Assembly: GCA_963783145.1 (NCBI GenBank)
Contig: CAWAMM010000003.1
Span: forward strand, 310,001-374,000
Length of the DNA stretch: 64,000 nt
Direction: 5' to 3'
Source of the DNA: DATGKG01 sp963783145
GTDB taxonomy: Bacteria > Desulfobacterota > Binatia > Binatales > Binataceae
Below, one piece after another: positions 1-14,781 of this stretch (the first letter of the stretch is position 1; the number at the start of each line of letters is the position of its first letter). Both the position numbers and the translations under genes were made by a program. The notes under the pieces were generated by a model. That model was given only the letters and a program-made list of their open reading frames with translations, had not been told where the DNA came from and searched no databases.

Positions 1-1412
1 GACCTTGTATATCCGATTCGAACGCCGCAAAAGGGAAGGAGCTAGGGCGCGTCAGCTCGACGCAACCCGGACCTTGGCGGCTTGAACTCAGGGCGCGCGG
101 TTGCGAGTACCAGCATCCGTGCGGTTGGGCTTTGTGCAATCAGACGCCCGAGCAGGTCCAAGGTCGAGGCGTCGCACCAATGCAGATCCTCAATCATCAC
201 CACCAGCGGTTGCACGGTGCTAATCGACAGGGTCCATTGCTTCAGCAAGTCGACGGTCTTGCGCCGCTAAAGCTCGGGGCTCATCTGCAGTGGTGCGGGG
301 GGCCGCAACCCGAGAAAGTCCGCGAGCAGGCCTATCGTCTCGGCCGACGCGATTTTCCAAGCCCGGCTTCCAGCTTCTGGAGCTTCTCCGCGGTCGTGTC
401 TTCGGGAGGGTTAGCGGCGAGATGTTCGCGAAGCTGGTAGGCGAGCCGCGATTTTCCGACGCCGGCTTCGCCGATGATCAGGACACTCTGCCCCTCGCCT
501 CCTTGCGCGCGCTCCCACCGCTCCGCGAATGTTGCCAACTCGATGCCGCGCCCGACGAACGGCGTGAAGCGCCCGGCCGCGACGTTTAGCCTGCCGCGCA
601 CTCCGCTCGGCCGCATGGTCCGGTAAAGCGTGATCGGCTCCTTTACGCCCTTGAGCAGTTGCGGGCCGAGATCTTCGACCGCGAACATCCCGGCCACCAG
701 TCGCTGGGTCGCCGCGGTGACTACGACCGTGTCCGGCTGGGCCGCGGCCTGCACCCGCGCCGCGAGGTTGGCCGTATCACCAAAGACCTCGCCGCCGTCG
801 GCAATTACCACCGGGCCGGTGTGCATTCTGACCGTGACCGCGAGGCGCAGCCCCCTCACGCGGCGCAAACTCCAGGTTGAGCGGCGCCATCGCACCGATG
901 ATCGCCAGGCCCGCGCGAGCCGCGCGCTCGGGGTCGTCCGCGCGGGCTAGGCCAGCCGAAGTATATGGGAGGCCATCGCCGAGATTCTTGGCGATGTGGG
1001 CGCCAAAGCGCGCGACCGCACCGGCGACGGCCTGCTGGTACTGCGAGACGACCTCGCACCATTCCTCGGAGTCGAGTTGCCGCGAAAGTGGCGTCGAGCC
1101 GACCAGGTCGCAGAACATCACGGTCAGCTGGCGCCGCTCACCGGCGGCCGCGGCCGCAGCGGGCGTCAGTGGAACGACTTGCGGCGGCGCAGGGTCGCCT
1201 AATTATGCGCCACACTTGCCGCAAAAATCAGAGCTAGCGAGATTTTCCGCGTTACATTTTGGGCACTGCTTTGCGAGCGCATTCCCGCATTTCACGCAGA
1301 AGTTATTGGCCGATGGATTGACGGTTCCGCATTTCGAGCAGCGCAGTTCCCCAACCCCCAGGGCCACGCGGTCCTCCTCTCCAAACACCGCGCAGTGTCG
1401 CGCGATTGGCAA
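1..1412 (-). pseudogene. Decayed zinc-ribbon / class III cyclase / AAA ATPase regulator
   Basis: Reading leftward from an ATG at 1412 there are two CxxC zinc ribbons (ending FCGKCGA), an in-frame TAA at 1201-1203, a class III nucleotide cyclase domain (FCDLVGSTPLSR, then KNLGDGLP), a frameshift near 850-890, the rest of the cyclase domain (EVFGDTANLAARVQ), an ATPase with P-loop GEAGVGKS, a second frameshift near 345, an in-frame TAG at 267-269, and a Walker-B-like segment (MIEDLHWCD). The last readable stretch stops at 42. Intact relatives are long signalling proteins joining a cyclase domain to an AAA/TPR module. With two stops and two frame changes no functional product is expected unless the breaks are sequencing errors. 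The 3' part lies outside the window. Confidence 0.8.
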
Positions 1413-1464
1413 TCTCCGGCAAGCCGCTTCCGTCCGCCAGGCGGCTGCGAGAACGGCCGGGCTC

Positions 1465-2664
1465 TCAGATCAGCATCGGCAGAGAGGTTACCCCTCGCAT
1501 CGACAGCGCCCCCTTGTAGGTGAGCGGCGGCTCCGGATCACTCAGGCGTAAGCCGGGGAATCGCTCTAGCACCATTTCGAACGCGATCGAGGCTTCAAGC
1601 CGGCTGAGCGGCGCGCCGATGCAGAAATGGATGCCCTCACCAAAACCGACATGCGCATTGGGTTGGCGCGCGATGTCGAACCGATCCGGCTCGTCGAACT
1701 GCAGCGGGTCGTGATTCGCCGCGGACAGCAGCACCATCACGATACTGCGAGCCGCCACATTGGTCCCACCGATGTTGGTGTCCCTACGCGCCACCCTCAC
1801 CGTGGAATGCACCGGGCTGTCGTAGCGAATGATCTCCTCCACCGCCGAGGCCATCAATTGCGGATCGCGGCGCAAGCGCGCCATCTGATCCGGATGTCTT
1901 CCGAGCGCTAGCAGCCCGTTCCCGATGAGATTGGTGGTGGTCTCGTTGCCCGCGATCAGCAGGAGGATCACGAAGGCCAGCAACTCCTCGGCGTTAAGCG
2001 CCTCGCGCTCGTCGTGAGCGCCCACCAGCACACTGATCAAATCATCACCGGGCGTGCGCCGGCGGCGAAAGATCTCCTCGGTGAAGAACTCACGCAACGC
2101 ATCGGACGCTTCGACCGAGCCCGGCGGCGGCGGCGAGCCCGGCAACACGGCGATCGCGGCGATGATGGCATCGGACCATTCCTTGAATTGATGCTGGCGG
2201 TCGTCGGGAACGCCAAGCATCTCCGCGATGACACGAACCGGTAGCGGATCGGCGAATGCTCTGATCGCCTCAAACTCACCGGTCATTGGCGTTTGGCTTA
2301 ACAGCTCAGCCGCAATGGCGCGGATTCTCCGCTCCATCCCGCTTATTCGCGACGGCGTGAAAGCTTTGGCGGCGAGCCTGCGCAGGCGCGTGTGAACAGG
2401 CGGATCGGCGGTCTCGATCGTCGGTGCGCCTCGGAACGGATCGGTCAATTCGCGGCCCGGGATCTCGGGACGCTCGCTTGAAAATGTCTCATAGTCTCGC
2501 AGCACGGCGATGACGTCGGCATAGCGGGCGACCAGTGTCACCGGCAGGAACAGGTTCAATTGCCTGGGAGGGCCGCCGCGCAAAAGTTTATAGGAGGGAT
2601 ATGGGTTGGCGCGATACTCCGGGTCGAAAGGATTAAAATAGACCTGCTCGACTTGGTCGGCCAT
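1465..2664 (-). CDS. Cytochrome P450
   Basis: A 399-residue soluble bacterial P450 of normal length. The haem-binding loop FGEGIHFCIGAPLSRLE places the thiolate cysteine at about residue 348. The I-helix oxygen-activation motif is AGNETTTN and the K-helix ExxR motif is EEIIR. These enzymes hydroxylate small lipophilic substrates using electrons from a ferredoxin and reductase. Neither partner is adjacent, although an unusual ferredoxin fusion lies at 37928. The start is the ATG at 2664, before MADQVEQVYFNPF. The gene is monocistronic, between a decayed gene and a long gap, and the sequence does not indicate its substrate. Confidence 0.96.
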   Translation of the reverse strand: MADQVEQVYFNPFDPEYRANPYPSYKLLRGGPPRQLNLFLPVTLVARYADVIAVLRDYETFSSERPEIPGRELTDPFRGAPTIETADPPVHTRLRRLAAKAFTPSRISGMERRIRAIAAELLSQTPMTGEFEAIRAFADPLPVRVIAEMLGVPDDRQHQFKEWSDAIIAAIAVLPGSPPPPGSVEASDALREFFTEEIFRRRRTPGDDLISVLVGAHDEREALNAEELLAFVILLLIAGNETTTNLIGNGLLALGRHPDQMARLRRDPQLMASAVEEIIRYDSPVHSTVRVARRDTNIGGTNVAARSIVMVLLSAANHDPLQFDEPDRFDIARQPNAHVGFGEGIHFCIGAPLSRLEASIAFEMVLERFPGLRLSDPEPPLTYKGALSMRGVTSLPMLI

Positions 2665-3043
2665 CGATTCGAAGCTCCAGAGTGAAGAACCCGCTGCGTG
2701 ATTACCACATCGTCAAAGCTATAGCCACGCGACATGGTCGCTAGACCTTGCTTGAGAAGCACGCGAAGGTTCCGGGAGGTTGAACCGAGCGGCGCGAGTG
2801 CGCGATAGCCACACGGCTGGGGAGGAACGCGGCCGGTGCCGCGACCGGTCTTCAAAACGTGTGCGTTACGTCATGTAGGGTCTTGTAGTGTCATCTCAGA
2901 TAGGAATTGGCGAGCTTTCCCGAATGGAGGTCCTGTAGGATCATGCTGTGGCAGCCCAGAGTGGTCTCTCAGTGGGCACTCTTAAGATGCCCAAAACTGC
3001 TGCCTGGACCGATAGATCTCACAATTTCAACTTCCTGGTTATG
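2665..3043. other. Intergenic region without a recognised gene
   Basis: About 380 bases between the P450 start and the terminator-like hairpin of the kinase block. Short open frames here have no recognisable domains or ribosome-binding sites. It presumably holds the P450 promoter, but no convincing -35/-10 pair was identified. Confidence 0.5.
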
Positions 3044-3094
3044 AAAAAACCCCGGGCTCGCCGGCATCACTCCGGCGCAGCGCGGCGGGGCGCC
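3044..3094 (-). terminator. Probable intrinsic terminator of the hybrid-kinase block
   Basis: On the minus strand a two-part GC-rich hairpin (outer CCCCG/CGGGG, inner CGCCGG/CCGGCG around AGTGATG) is followed by six Ts, complementary to the A run at 3044-3049. It sits about 145 bases downstream of the kinase stop at 3238, in the right orientation to end that transcript. The internal loops make it less certain than a simple stem. Confidence 0.6.
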
Positions 3095-3237
3095 TGCCGA
3101 TTCAATCGCTAACCTTGACTCATACCGCTGGCGAGAACACTGCAACGGCCTCCTTCAGACCCCCGCCGCAGCTTGAGCTGTATTTCGCCACACACAGGGT
3201 CAAGTCCACCAATACCGCCTCTATGAAGGGTTTGGTA

Positions 3238-5379
3238 CTACAAGCGTGGAGGGCCTGCACTTTTCGACGGCGTCATCTGTCGGGCGGCGTACAGCGATCC
3301 GAGGCTATCAATCAGAACGCCTGGATCGACGGGCTTGACAAGGTGATTATCGAACCCCGCCTCGCGCGTCCGTTCGAGGTCTTCGCTTCTGCCGTGTCCG
3401 GTTGCGGCGATCAGAATCAAATCACGGCCATGTGAAGTCGCTCGTACGCGTCGGGCCATTTCGTAACCGTCCATCGACGGCATCGATAAATCCAGTAGCA
3501 AAGCTTCTGGCTGAAATGTTTCAAGTGCACCGAGCGCAGAAAAGCCATCGCTAAAAGCACACGCCTCGAATCCGTGGAGTCTTAACAACTCGACGGTGCT
3601 CTCCGCTCCATCCAAATCGTCGTCGACCACCATGATGCGAAGTCCGGCGCATCGATGATCTTCTATGCTTCTATGGTTGACCCTGTCTGTTTTTAACGAT
3701 TCTTGCAGCAGTGGCAGCCGGATGACGAACTCACTGCCATGCCCAAGGCCTTTGCTGGATGCGACCGCGGTGCCGCCGTGAGCCTCTATCAAACGCCGTA
3801 CTAAAGTCAGCCCAATGCCGAGGCTCCCTTGTATCGATTGCGCCCGCGCTACCTGCGTGAACAGGTTGAAGATGCTCGACAGCATGTCGGATGCGATGCC
3901 GATTCCCGTGTCACGGATGCGGCAAATTACTTCGCTTTGGTTTCGCTCCACCATAACCGCAATCAGGCCACCTTCGTCGGTAAACTTCGCGGCGTTGTTC
4001 AGCAGGTTTGAAATGACCTGTTCGATGCGGGTCGGGTCCGCATTGATCGGCAGCGGCTGGTCGGGAATCGAAATTTCCAATTGATGACGGCGCGCCTCGA
4101 TCAGTGGGCGGCTGGTCTCCACCGCGGCGGTGATTAGCGCGCCGAAATCAGTGGGCCCCAGTCGCAGATCGATCTTACCGCGCGTTATCCGCGAGACATC
4201 CAGCAGATCATCGAGCAGCCGCACCATGTGCGCTACCTGGCGCTGAATGATGTCGGTGGCCCATTGTCGTTTGCGCTCGTCAGGAGCGCGCTGCAGCACG
4301 CTGCTGGCGTTACGAATCGGTGAGAGCGGATTGCGCAACTCATGCGCCAGCATGGCCAGAAATTCGTCTTTGCGGCGATCGCTCTCCTGCAGCTTGCCAT
4401 AGAGCAGCGCATTGTCGAACGCGCTCGCCGCGCGTTCTGCGAGGTCATTCGCGAGCTCAAATTCCGGCTTGGTGAAAGATCCGCGCGTGTCACGCGCCGC
4501 CACGCAGAGCACCCCTAACATTCGACCGCGGGCGAACAGCGGAAATGTCGCAACCATCCTCAATGAAGCAACCCTCGCGGCCTCATGCGCCTCGCCCGGT
4601 CCGGCCACCACCGGGTCAGCCGGGCTGGTCAGCACGATTCGATTCGATAGCTGCACGGTCCTTTCGATCGCCGTCTTGAGCGTTGAATCGGGGAGCTCAG
4701 AAACCGCGCAGTGCTCGAGATGCAGTTCCCTGCTCTCGTCGAGCCAACCCAGTTCGGCTTCGTTATCGACCCCACTCTCTTCCAACAGTACCACCGCGCA
4801 GAAATCCGCGAGTTCGGTTAATACCAGGCGCATGAGGATGGCAACTCTGCCCTTGAGGTCCAACGACTGTGACAGCGATGCTCCTGCTTCGGCGAGAAAT
4901 TGCGCGCGGCGGCTGGCTTCCTCCGCCGCCGCGCGCGCGGCTTGCGCCTTCACCAGCTGGATCCGTTCTTCCGCCTGCGCTTTGGCGCGTTCGGCCAGTC
5001 GGAACAGATCGACGAAAACCTTGACCTTGGTTCGGAGAATCTCGGGCACCACCGGCGACAGGATGTAATCGACGGCGCCCAGCGAGTAGCCCTTCAGGGC
5101 GTGCATCTCGTCCGCATAGGCGGTCATGAAGATGATCGGCGTATGCGACGATTTCTTGCGATTTCGGATCAGCGCCGCGGTTTCCAGCCCATCGAGCCCG
5201 GGCATGTTTACGTCCAGCAAGATGACTGCGAACTCATGCTCAAGGACCAGCTTGAGCGCTTCTTCCCCCGAATTCGCAATCAGAATGGTCTGTCCAAGCT
5301 CCTCGAGAATTGTCTGAAACACCAGGAGTTTGTCCCGGCGATCATCGACGATCAGGATTTTGGTCTTACCGTTCTCCAT
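3238..5379 (-). CDS. Hybrid histidine kinase, REC-GAF-HisKA-HATPase-REC
   Basis: A 713-residue soluble hybrid kinase. The N-terminal receiver has its phosphoacceptor at about D56 (LLDVNMPGLDG) but shows S-P where the conserved lysine-proline normally lies (DYILSPVVPE), as in one known receiver subgroup. A short coiled coil leads to a GAF-like domain (about 165-330), then the dimerisation/phosphotransfer domain with His at about 346 (AMLAHELRNPLS), an HATPase domain (DTGIGIASD; GSLGIGLTLVRRLIEAHGG) and a C-terminal receiver with D630 and the normal VKPVD lysine. There are no membrane segments. It follows the giant HAMP-array kinase on the same strand by about 45 bases, so the two probably form one phosphorelay operon. 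The signal is unknown. Confidence 0.93.
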   Translation of the reverse strand: MENGKTKILIVDDRRDKLLVFQTILEELGQTILIANSGEEALKLVLEHEFAVILLDVNMPGLDGLETAALIRNRKKSSHTPIIFMTAYADEMHALKGYSLGAVDYILSPVVPEILRTKVKVFVDLFRLAERAKAQAEERIQLVKAQAARAAAEEASRRAQFLAEAGASLSQSLDLKGRVAILMRLVLTELADFCAVVLLEESGVDNEAELGWLDESRELHLEHCAVSELPDSTLKTAIERTVQLSNRIVLTSPADPVVAGPGEAHEAARVASLRMVATFPLFARGRMLGVLCVAARDTRGSFTKPEFELANDLAERAASAFDNALLYGKLQESDRRKDEFLAMLAHELRNPLSPIRNASSVLQRAPDERKRQWATDIIQRQVAHMVRLLDDLLDVSRITRGKIDLRLGPTDFGALITAAVETSRPLIEARRHQLEISIPDQPLPINADPTRIEQVISNLLNNAAKFTDEGGLIAVMVERNQSEVICRIRDTGIGIASDMLSSIFNLFTQVARAQSIQGSLGIGLTLVRRLIEAHGGTAVASSKGLGHGSEFVIRLPLLQESLKTDRVNHRSIEDHRCAGLRIMVVDDDLDGAESTVELLRLHGFEACAFSDGFSALGALETFQPEALLLDLSMPSMDGYEMARRVRATSHGRDLILIAATGHGRSEDLERTREAGFDNHLVKPVDPGVLIDSLGSLYAARQMTPSKSAGPPRL

Positions 5380-6625
5380 TGGCGACTACTTGCGGCGACT
5401 ACTGGATGCCTTGCCGGTTGGCGCCTAGCGATGCAGCCACGAGCGCAGGACCGCCAGCAGCAATTCAGGATCGACCGGCTTCGAGAGATAGTCCCAGGCG
5501 CCCGCTTCCATGCACTTCTCACGATCACCCTTCATCGCCTTCGCCGTCACCGCGATCATCGGCAGGTCCTGACACGCTTCGATCTGGCGCACCCGGCGCA
5601 TAGTCTCGATACCGTCCATTTCCGGCATCATCATGTCCATCAGCACGACGTCCACGTCGTGTTGCGACTGCAAAAGCTTGATCGCATCGCGCCCATTCTC
5701 GGCCGAAGCGATCGTCATACCTTGCTCTTCGAGCACCGAGGACAACGCAAAGATGTTGCGGATATCGTCGTCGACGATCAACACCTTTCTTCCCGCCAGC
5801 ACCAGATTCGACAGATACAGGTCCTCCAACATCCGCCGATGCGCCGCCGGCATCGCGTCGGTGCGGCGATGCAGGAACAGACTGATTTGGTCCATCAGGC
5901 GATCGCGCGACTCCACTCGTCGGACCACGAAGTTGTCGTCCATATGGTTCCACCGCGAATCGTCGCCGCGGAAGCCCGCGATGGCTTCGCTGTAGAGCAC
6001 GATCTGCAGCGCGCCGCTAAGCGGCGTTTTCAGCGTCTCGTCCTGCAACATGGAGGGATCTAGCCCGCTGGTTTGCGGGTTCAGGATCACGCAATCAAAT
6101 TCCTGCTCGCGCAACTCGCGCAGCGCGTCTTCGACCTCGGTAACCGCGGTCAGTTCCAGGTCCTCGGCGGCGAGAAAATCCCGCAGCTCCGCATTCATTC
6201 GAAGGTCGGACTCGATCAGCATCAAGCGTTTTCTACCGACCGCCAGATGCTCGCCCAGTTTGGCGAGGAAAACATCCAGCGCGTCCTTGCTCTGCAGTGG
6301 TTTACCTAGAAAGCCCAGCGCTCCCGATGCCAGCGCGCGCGTCCTGGATTCGTCGGTGGAGATTACGCACACCGGGATGTGGCGGGTCGCAAGATCGTTC
6401 TTGAGCCGCGCCATCACCCGCCATCCGTCGATGTCGGGCAGGTGAATATCGAGCGTGATTGCGGCGGGGGTGTGCTCCGTCGCCAGGGTCAGCGCGGCCG
6501 CGCCCATCGAGGTCACGATCCCCTTGAAACCCTTCTCGCGCGCCGACTCCAGCAGGAATCGTGCGAATGAAAGATCGTTCTCGATGATCAGGAGCACGCG
6601 ATCGCCGGCGCGAATCCGCTCGCGG

Positions 6626-11248
<4,623 letters not shown>

Positions 11249-11260
11249 CACTGCTCCCAC

Positions 11261-11745
11261 GGGAATTCTCCATCGAAAATAATTTTGTTGAGAAACGAAC
11301 GCAGAAGGACGCGAGCGACTGAAGAGGTAGCCGAAGACGAGAACTCACTTCGTGACATAGGCGCAGGTGCCTCACGCTAGAAGAAAAGTTGCTAGAAAAA
11401 ATACTGGCTTGCACAACGAAATGCCAGAGAAGCGGCGAAGGTGGAATTAACCTGCTCTAGTCGAACGCCAATCTCATAGTTTCAATGTCAGATTTCTGAC
11501 AACCAGGACTTGTGTGAGCGCCTTCGGCACGTAGAAACTGAATGTTCATCCATTCCGCTCCTGGTCGGACCCAGTCAAGTAATTTGGAGCTCGCGATAAG
11601 GTTGACGGCATCCGGAACGCCCGTCGTTACCGAAAAGCCAATCCCGGATGACGCGCCTGTCAGGCTTGGGATAATCGAATGGCGATGGGCGAGTTTCTGC
11701 TCGACTTCCTGCTCGTCGCGCAAGAATGACAGAATAAAGAAACGC
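11261..11745. other. Intergenic region upstream of the kinase block
   Basis: About 485 bases of lower GC content between the giant kinase start and the DUF1614 gene stop. An 88-codon minus-strand frame (11457-11723) has no recognisable motif and no good ribosome-binding site, so it is not called. The kinase promoter should lie here, but no clear promoter elements were found. Confidence 0.45.
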
Positions 11746-12429
11746 TCACGCGAGCAGCACCGCGACGATTCCGGTCAGGAAAATTCCATCGAAGGTTCCC
11801 GCGCCGCCGATCGAGGCGACCGGCGCGCCCAACCCGCCGATCTTGCGCAGGTTCAACAGGTCGGCGCCGATCAACGTGCCCATCACGCCGCTCACGTATG
11901 CGACCGCATCGGCATGATGTGCTCCATAATGGCTGCCGAGCCACCATCCGCAGATTGCCGCGATGATCGGCGGAATAAACATCGGCGTGGCGATGCCGAG
12001 CCCCGGAACCGGTCGCGCGAACCGATTCACCACCATCGCGACGATGATGGTTCCGATCAGCGCCGAGAACATCACCTCGGGGAAATGGCTCAGCACATAC
12101 AGCGAGATCAGTCCCGGCACGATGGCGCCGCCGACATTGATCGCGATGGTGGTTCTGCCGGTCTGGTACCGAACTGGAATCCGATAGCGCATCCCGAAAT
12201 GCGTCACCACCTCCGGCAGTTGTCCGGCGCCGCTTTCGACCTCGGTCAGCGGAATGTTGATGTAGCTGCCGAGGAAGCTCACGAGCAGGGCCATGAAGGC
12301 GAGATTTGGCGGCAAGCCCAGCGCCTGGAAAACATTGCTGATGACGCCAATCCACACGAACATCAGCCATAGAAACAGCACGCCGACAAAAATCAGCGCA
12401 TAGAAAACCAGGAAGGGTGCGAAAACCAT
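11746..12429 (-). CDS. DUF1614-family integral membrane protein
   Basis: A 227-residue polytopic membrane protein with about six or seven hydrophobic segments. It matches the DUF1614 pattern by its conserved stretches SYINIPLTEVES, NVGGAIVPGLISLYV, and a glycine-rich C-terminal region with GTLIGADLLNL and IGGAGTFDGIFLTG. The biochemical function of this family is not established. It is the last of three minus-strand genes beginning with the type III polyketide synthase, separated from the methyltransferase-like gene by 44 bases, so it may act on or move a lipid-like product. That role is inference from position only. Confidence 0.8.
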   Translation of the reverse strand: MVFAPFLVFYALIFVGVLFLWLMFVWIGVISNVFQALGLPPNLAFMALLVSFLGSYINIPLTEVESGAGQLPEVVTHFGMRYRIPVRYQTGRTTIAINVGGAIVPGLISLYVLSHFPEVMFSALIGTIIVAMVVNRFARPVPGLGIATPMFIPPIIAAICGWWLGSHYGAHHADAVAYVSGVMGTLIGADLLNLRKIGGLGAPVASIGGAGTFDGIFLTGIVAVLLA

Positions 12430-12473
12430 CGCGCGATGATAGCAATCCGCTGGCGCTGCGGCGATTCGTGTAT

Positions 12474-13046
12474 TCAGCCGCGTCTAGGATGCGGGAAGAA
12501 CCTGGCGATGGTGCCGAAGGCTTCTGAGTAGTTCGCGCCGAGGGCGCGTTCTTCGGCCGGAATTCTCACCGCGAGCATCAGCGCATTCGCGAGCGTGAAA
12601 ACCGCCGCGGTAATCCAGCCTGCGCGGATTAGAGGCAGCGCCGCGATCTCGATCACCACCGCGACATAGTTGGGATGCCGCATCCATCGATAAAGCCCGC
12701 GCGTCACCGGCGCCGCACCCGGCATCACGATGATGCGCGTATTCCAGCGCTCACCGAGCGTCATCACCGCGACATAGCGGAGCAGCTGCGCGAACAAAAC
12801 CCCAAGCAGCGCGACCGCGGAGATGACCGGCGAGATGGTGTGAGCGACGAAGATTGATTCCAAACCGCACGAGACCAGGAACAGGGTGTGCATCACTACC
12901 ATCACGCGATAATGGTTGCCCCCTACTTCGATCCCTCCGTGAGCAAACGCGAGGCTGGCATTGCGGCGTGAGATAAACAGTTCGAACACGCGCTCCGCCG
13001 CCAACAGCGCGAGCAGGAGCAAATACGCGCGCTCGGAAATCACCAT
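12474..13046 (-). CDS. Isoprenylcysteine carboxyl methyltransferase-family protein
   Basis: A 190-residue membrane protein with four or five hydrophobic segments and the ICMT/PEMT C-terminal signature: YRWMRHPNYVAVVIE followed by a hydrophobic segment and R.PAEERALG. The family transfers methyl groups from SAM to lipophilic acceptors at the membrane. Its start overlaps the stop of the polyketide synthase gene by seven bases, indicating translational coupling. In Bacillus the BpsA-BpsB pair has the same architecture, and BpsB O-methylates the alkylpyrones made by BpsA, so the likely role here is methylation of a long-chain polyketide rather than of a protein. The product itself cannot be read from sequence. 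Confidence 0.85.
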   Translation of the reverse strand: MVISERAYLLLLALLAAERVFELFISRRNASLAFAHGGIEVGGNHYRVMVVMHTLFLVSCGLESIFVAHTISPVISAVALLGVLFAQLLRYVAVMTLGERWNTRIIVMPGAAPVTRGLYRWMRHPNYVAVVIEIAALPLIRAGWITAAVFTLANALMLAVRIPAEERALGANYSEAFGTIARFFPHPRRG

Positions 13047-14113
13047 CCGAACAGGACCAGCTCGACCGAAAAGCCCGGGCCCATCGCGATCATGACGCCG
13101 TAGTCGCCCGGCTTCGGATCGTCGCTGCCGAGAATATCCTCGAGCATGAACAGCACCGAGGCCGACGAGAGATTTCCGGTGTTCTTGAGCGAGCGCCAGG
13201 AGCGCGCCAGCGCGTCATCGGATAGTTGCAGTTGTTCTTCGAGGATGCGCAACACCTTGGGGCCGCCGGTATGTGCGATCCAGTGTGAGATGTCAGCGCG
13301 CTTGAGTTGGCTGGCGGCGAGGAAGTCATCGACCTCGCGCGCGATATTTTTTCGGACCAAATCGGTGAGATGCGGAGAGAGAACGATTTTGAATCCACCG
13401 TCGACCACGTCCCAACCGATGATGCGCTGCGTGTCGGGATAGAGAATCGAGCGCGTGGCGAGGACGCGCGGCGTCGCACCCTCAACGCGATCGCCGCCCG
13501 AGACGACCACCGCGGCCGCGCCATCGCCGAACAACCCCGACGCGATGATGTTGGCCGCCGAGAGATCGTCGCGCTGCAGCGTGAGCGAGCACAACTCGAC
13601 CGATATCAGCAACGCGGTGTCGCGTGAAAAACCACGCACGTAATCCGCGGTCCGCGCGAGGCCCGCCGCGCCCGCGCCGCATCCGAGCCCGAAGATGGGA
13701 GTGCGCTTCAAATCGCGGCGCATCCCGAGCCGATTCGACAACGCCACATCGATGGTGGGGGTTGCGATGCCGGTGACCGTCACAAAGAAGACGTGATCTA
13801 TATCGCAAGGTTCGAGGCCCGCGCGCTCCAGCGCCTTGCGCGAGGCAGCCTCGGCGAGTTCCGGCGCCACCCGCAGCCACGCATCGTTGCCCTTGGCGAA
13901 GGAGTCGAGCGGATAGTAATCGCGCATCGGCAACGCGAGGTAGCGGCCCTGGATCCCGAGCGCGCCCTGCAAGCGATCGAAGCGCGAGACGTCGCCGTAA
14001 CGCTGCATCCACAACTGGCGCAAGGCGCCGGTGAGCTCCTCTTGGGAGACGTAGTTTTCGGGAAGAGCGGTCCCGACTCCGCTTATGGAGGGTGCGAGTT
14101 GCATCTGTTGCAT
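13040..14113 (-). CDS. Type III polyketide synthase (chalcone synthase superfamily)
   Basis: A 357-residue homodimeric-type ketosynthase. The catalytic triad is visible: Cys145 in FGLGCGAGAAG, His281 in WIAHTGGPKVL and Asn314 in NTGNLSSASV. The C-terminal GPGFSVELVLFGW closes the active site as in other family members. It condenses an acyl-CoA starter with malonyl-CoA units to give alkylpyrones or alkylresorcinols. The start is the ATG at 14113. The gene leads a compact operon with an ICMT-like methyltransferase and a DUF1614 membrane protein, which points to a membrane-associated, O-methylated phenolic or pyrone lipid. The gene is divergent from pyrE. Confidence 0.95.
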   Translation of the reverse strand: MQQMQLAPSISGVGTALPENYVSQEELTGALRQLWMQRYGDVSRFDRLQGALGIQGRYLALPMRDYYPLDSFAKGNDAWLRVAPELAEAASRKALERAGLEPCDIDHVFFVTVTGIATPTIDVALSNRLGMRRDLKRTPIFGLGCGAGAAGLARTADYVRGFSRDTALLISVELCSLTLQRDDLSAANIIASGLFGDGAAAVVVSGGDRVEGATPRVLATRSILYPDTQRIIGWDVVDGGFKIVLSPHLTDLVRKNIAREVDDFLAASQLKRADISHWIAHTGGPKVLRILEEQLQLSDDALARSWRSLKNTGNLSSASVLFMLEDILGSDDPKPGDYGVMIAMGPGFSVELVLFGW

Positions 14114-14217
14114 CTAACGTTACTGACCTTCGAGGACGCCACGGGCTCCGCCGCTGTGAACAAGCGACGACGCCATCTTTACTTTATCAGGGTGCCTTCC
14201 GATAAGATTTCACGATT

Positions 14218-14781
14218 ATGAAGTCTTCGGAACGGACCGAACTCCTCAATCTGCTCGCACGCGAATCCTATTTCGAGCGCGAGTTAAAGCTCGCCTCAGG
14301 GCGTGCCTCCAATTATTACATCGATTGCAAGCGTACCCTCTATCTCCCTTTAGGCTCATATCTCGCCGGCGAAGCGATCCTCGAACTCGCGCAGGCGGCC
14401 GGCGTCGCCCAGCTCGGCGGCATGGCGGCTGGAGCGCTCCCGGTGACCGATGCGGCGATCGCGGCGGCCTATCGCCACAACGTTGACCTGCGCGGATTCT
14501 TCGTGCGCAAGGAGACCAAAGCGCACGGCCTCCAGCAACTCATCGAGGGCGCCTTCCGCAAGGGGGTCAAGACCGCGATGATCGATGATACCATCACCAC
14601 CGGCGGTTCTACACTGCAGGCGCTCGCCGCGGTGCGCGAGGCCGGCGGCGACGTCACTCACGCGATCACGATCGTGGAACGCGGCGAAGGCGCGGCCGAC
14701 GCGTTCGCCAAAGCCGGCCTCCAGTATCGATGGGTCTTCACTGCCGAGGAGGTTCGCGCGGCGGCCAAAAACCTCAAGTAG
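14218..14781 (+). CDS. pyrE: Orotate phosphoribosyltransferase
   Basis: A 187-residue type I phosphoribosyltransferase that converts orotate and PRPP to orotidine monophosphate in pyrimidine synthesis. The PRPP-binding signature is MIDDTITTGGST, preceded by the flexible-loop region FFVRKETKAHGLQQLIEG, and the N-terminal SGRASNYYIDCK is typical of PyrE. The start is the ATG at 14218. The stop is followed directly by the aroE ATG at 14782 with no spacer, so the two are translationally coupled although they belong to different pathways. Confidence 0.96.
   Translation: MKSSERTELLNLLARESYFERELKLASGRASNYYIDCKRTLYLPLGSYLAGEAILELAQAAGVAQLGGMAAGALPVTDAAIAAAYRHNVDLRGFFVRKETKAHGLQQLIEGAFRKGVKTAMIDDTITTGGSTLQALAAVREAGGDVTHAITIVERGEGAADAFAKAGLQYRWVFTAEEVRAAAKNLK

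Noticed and set aside
4900..6063. 387-codon plus-strand frame
   Set aside because: Antisense to hybrid kinase and receiver genes; no family features.
11457..11723. 88-codon minus-strand frame
   Set aside because: No motif, no ribosome-binding site and composition unlike neighbours; kept as intergenic.
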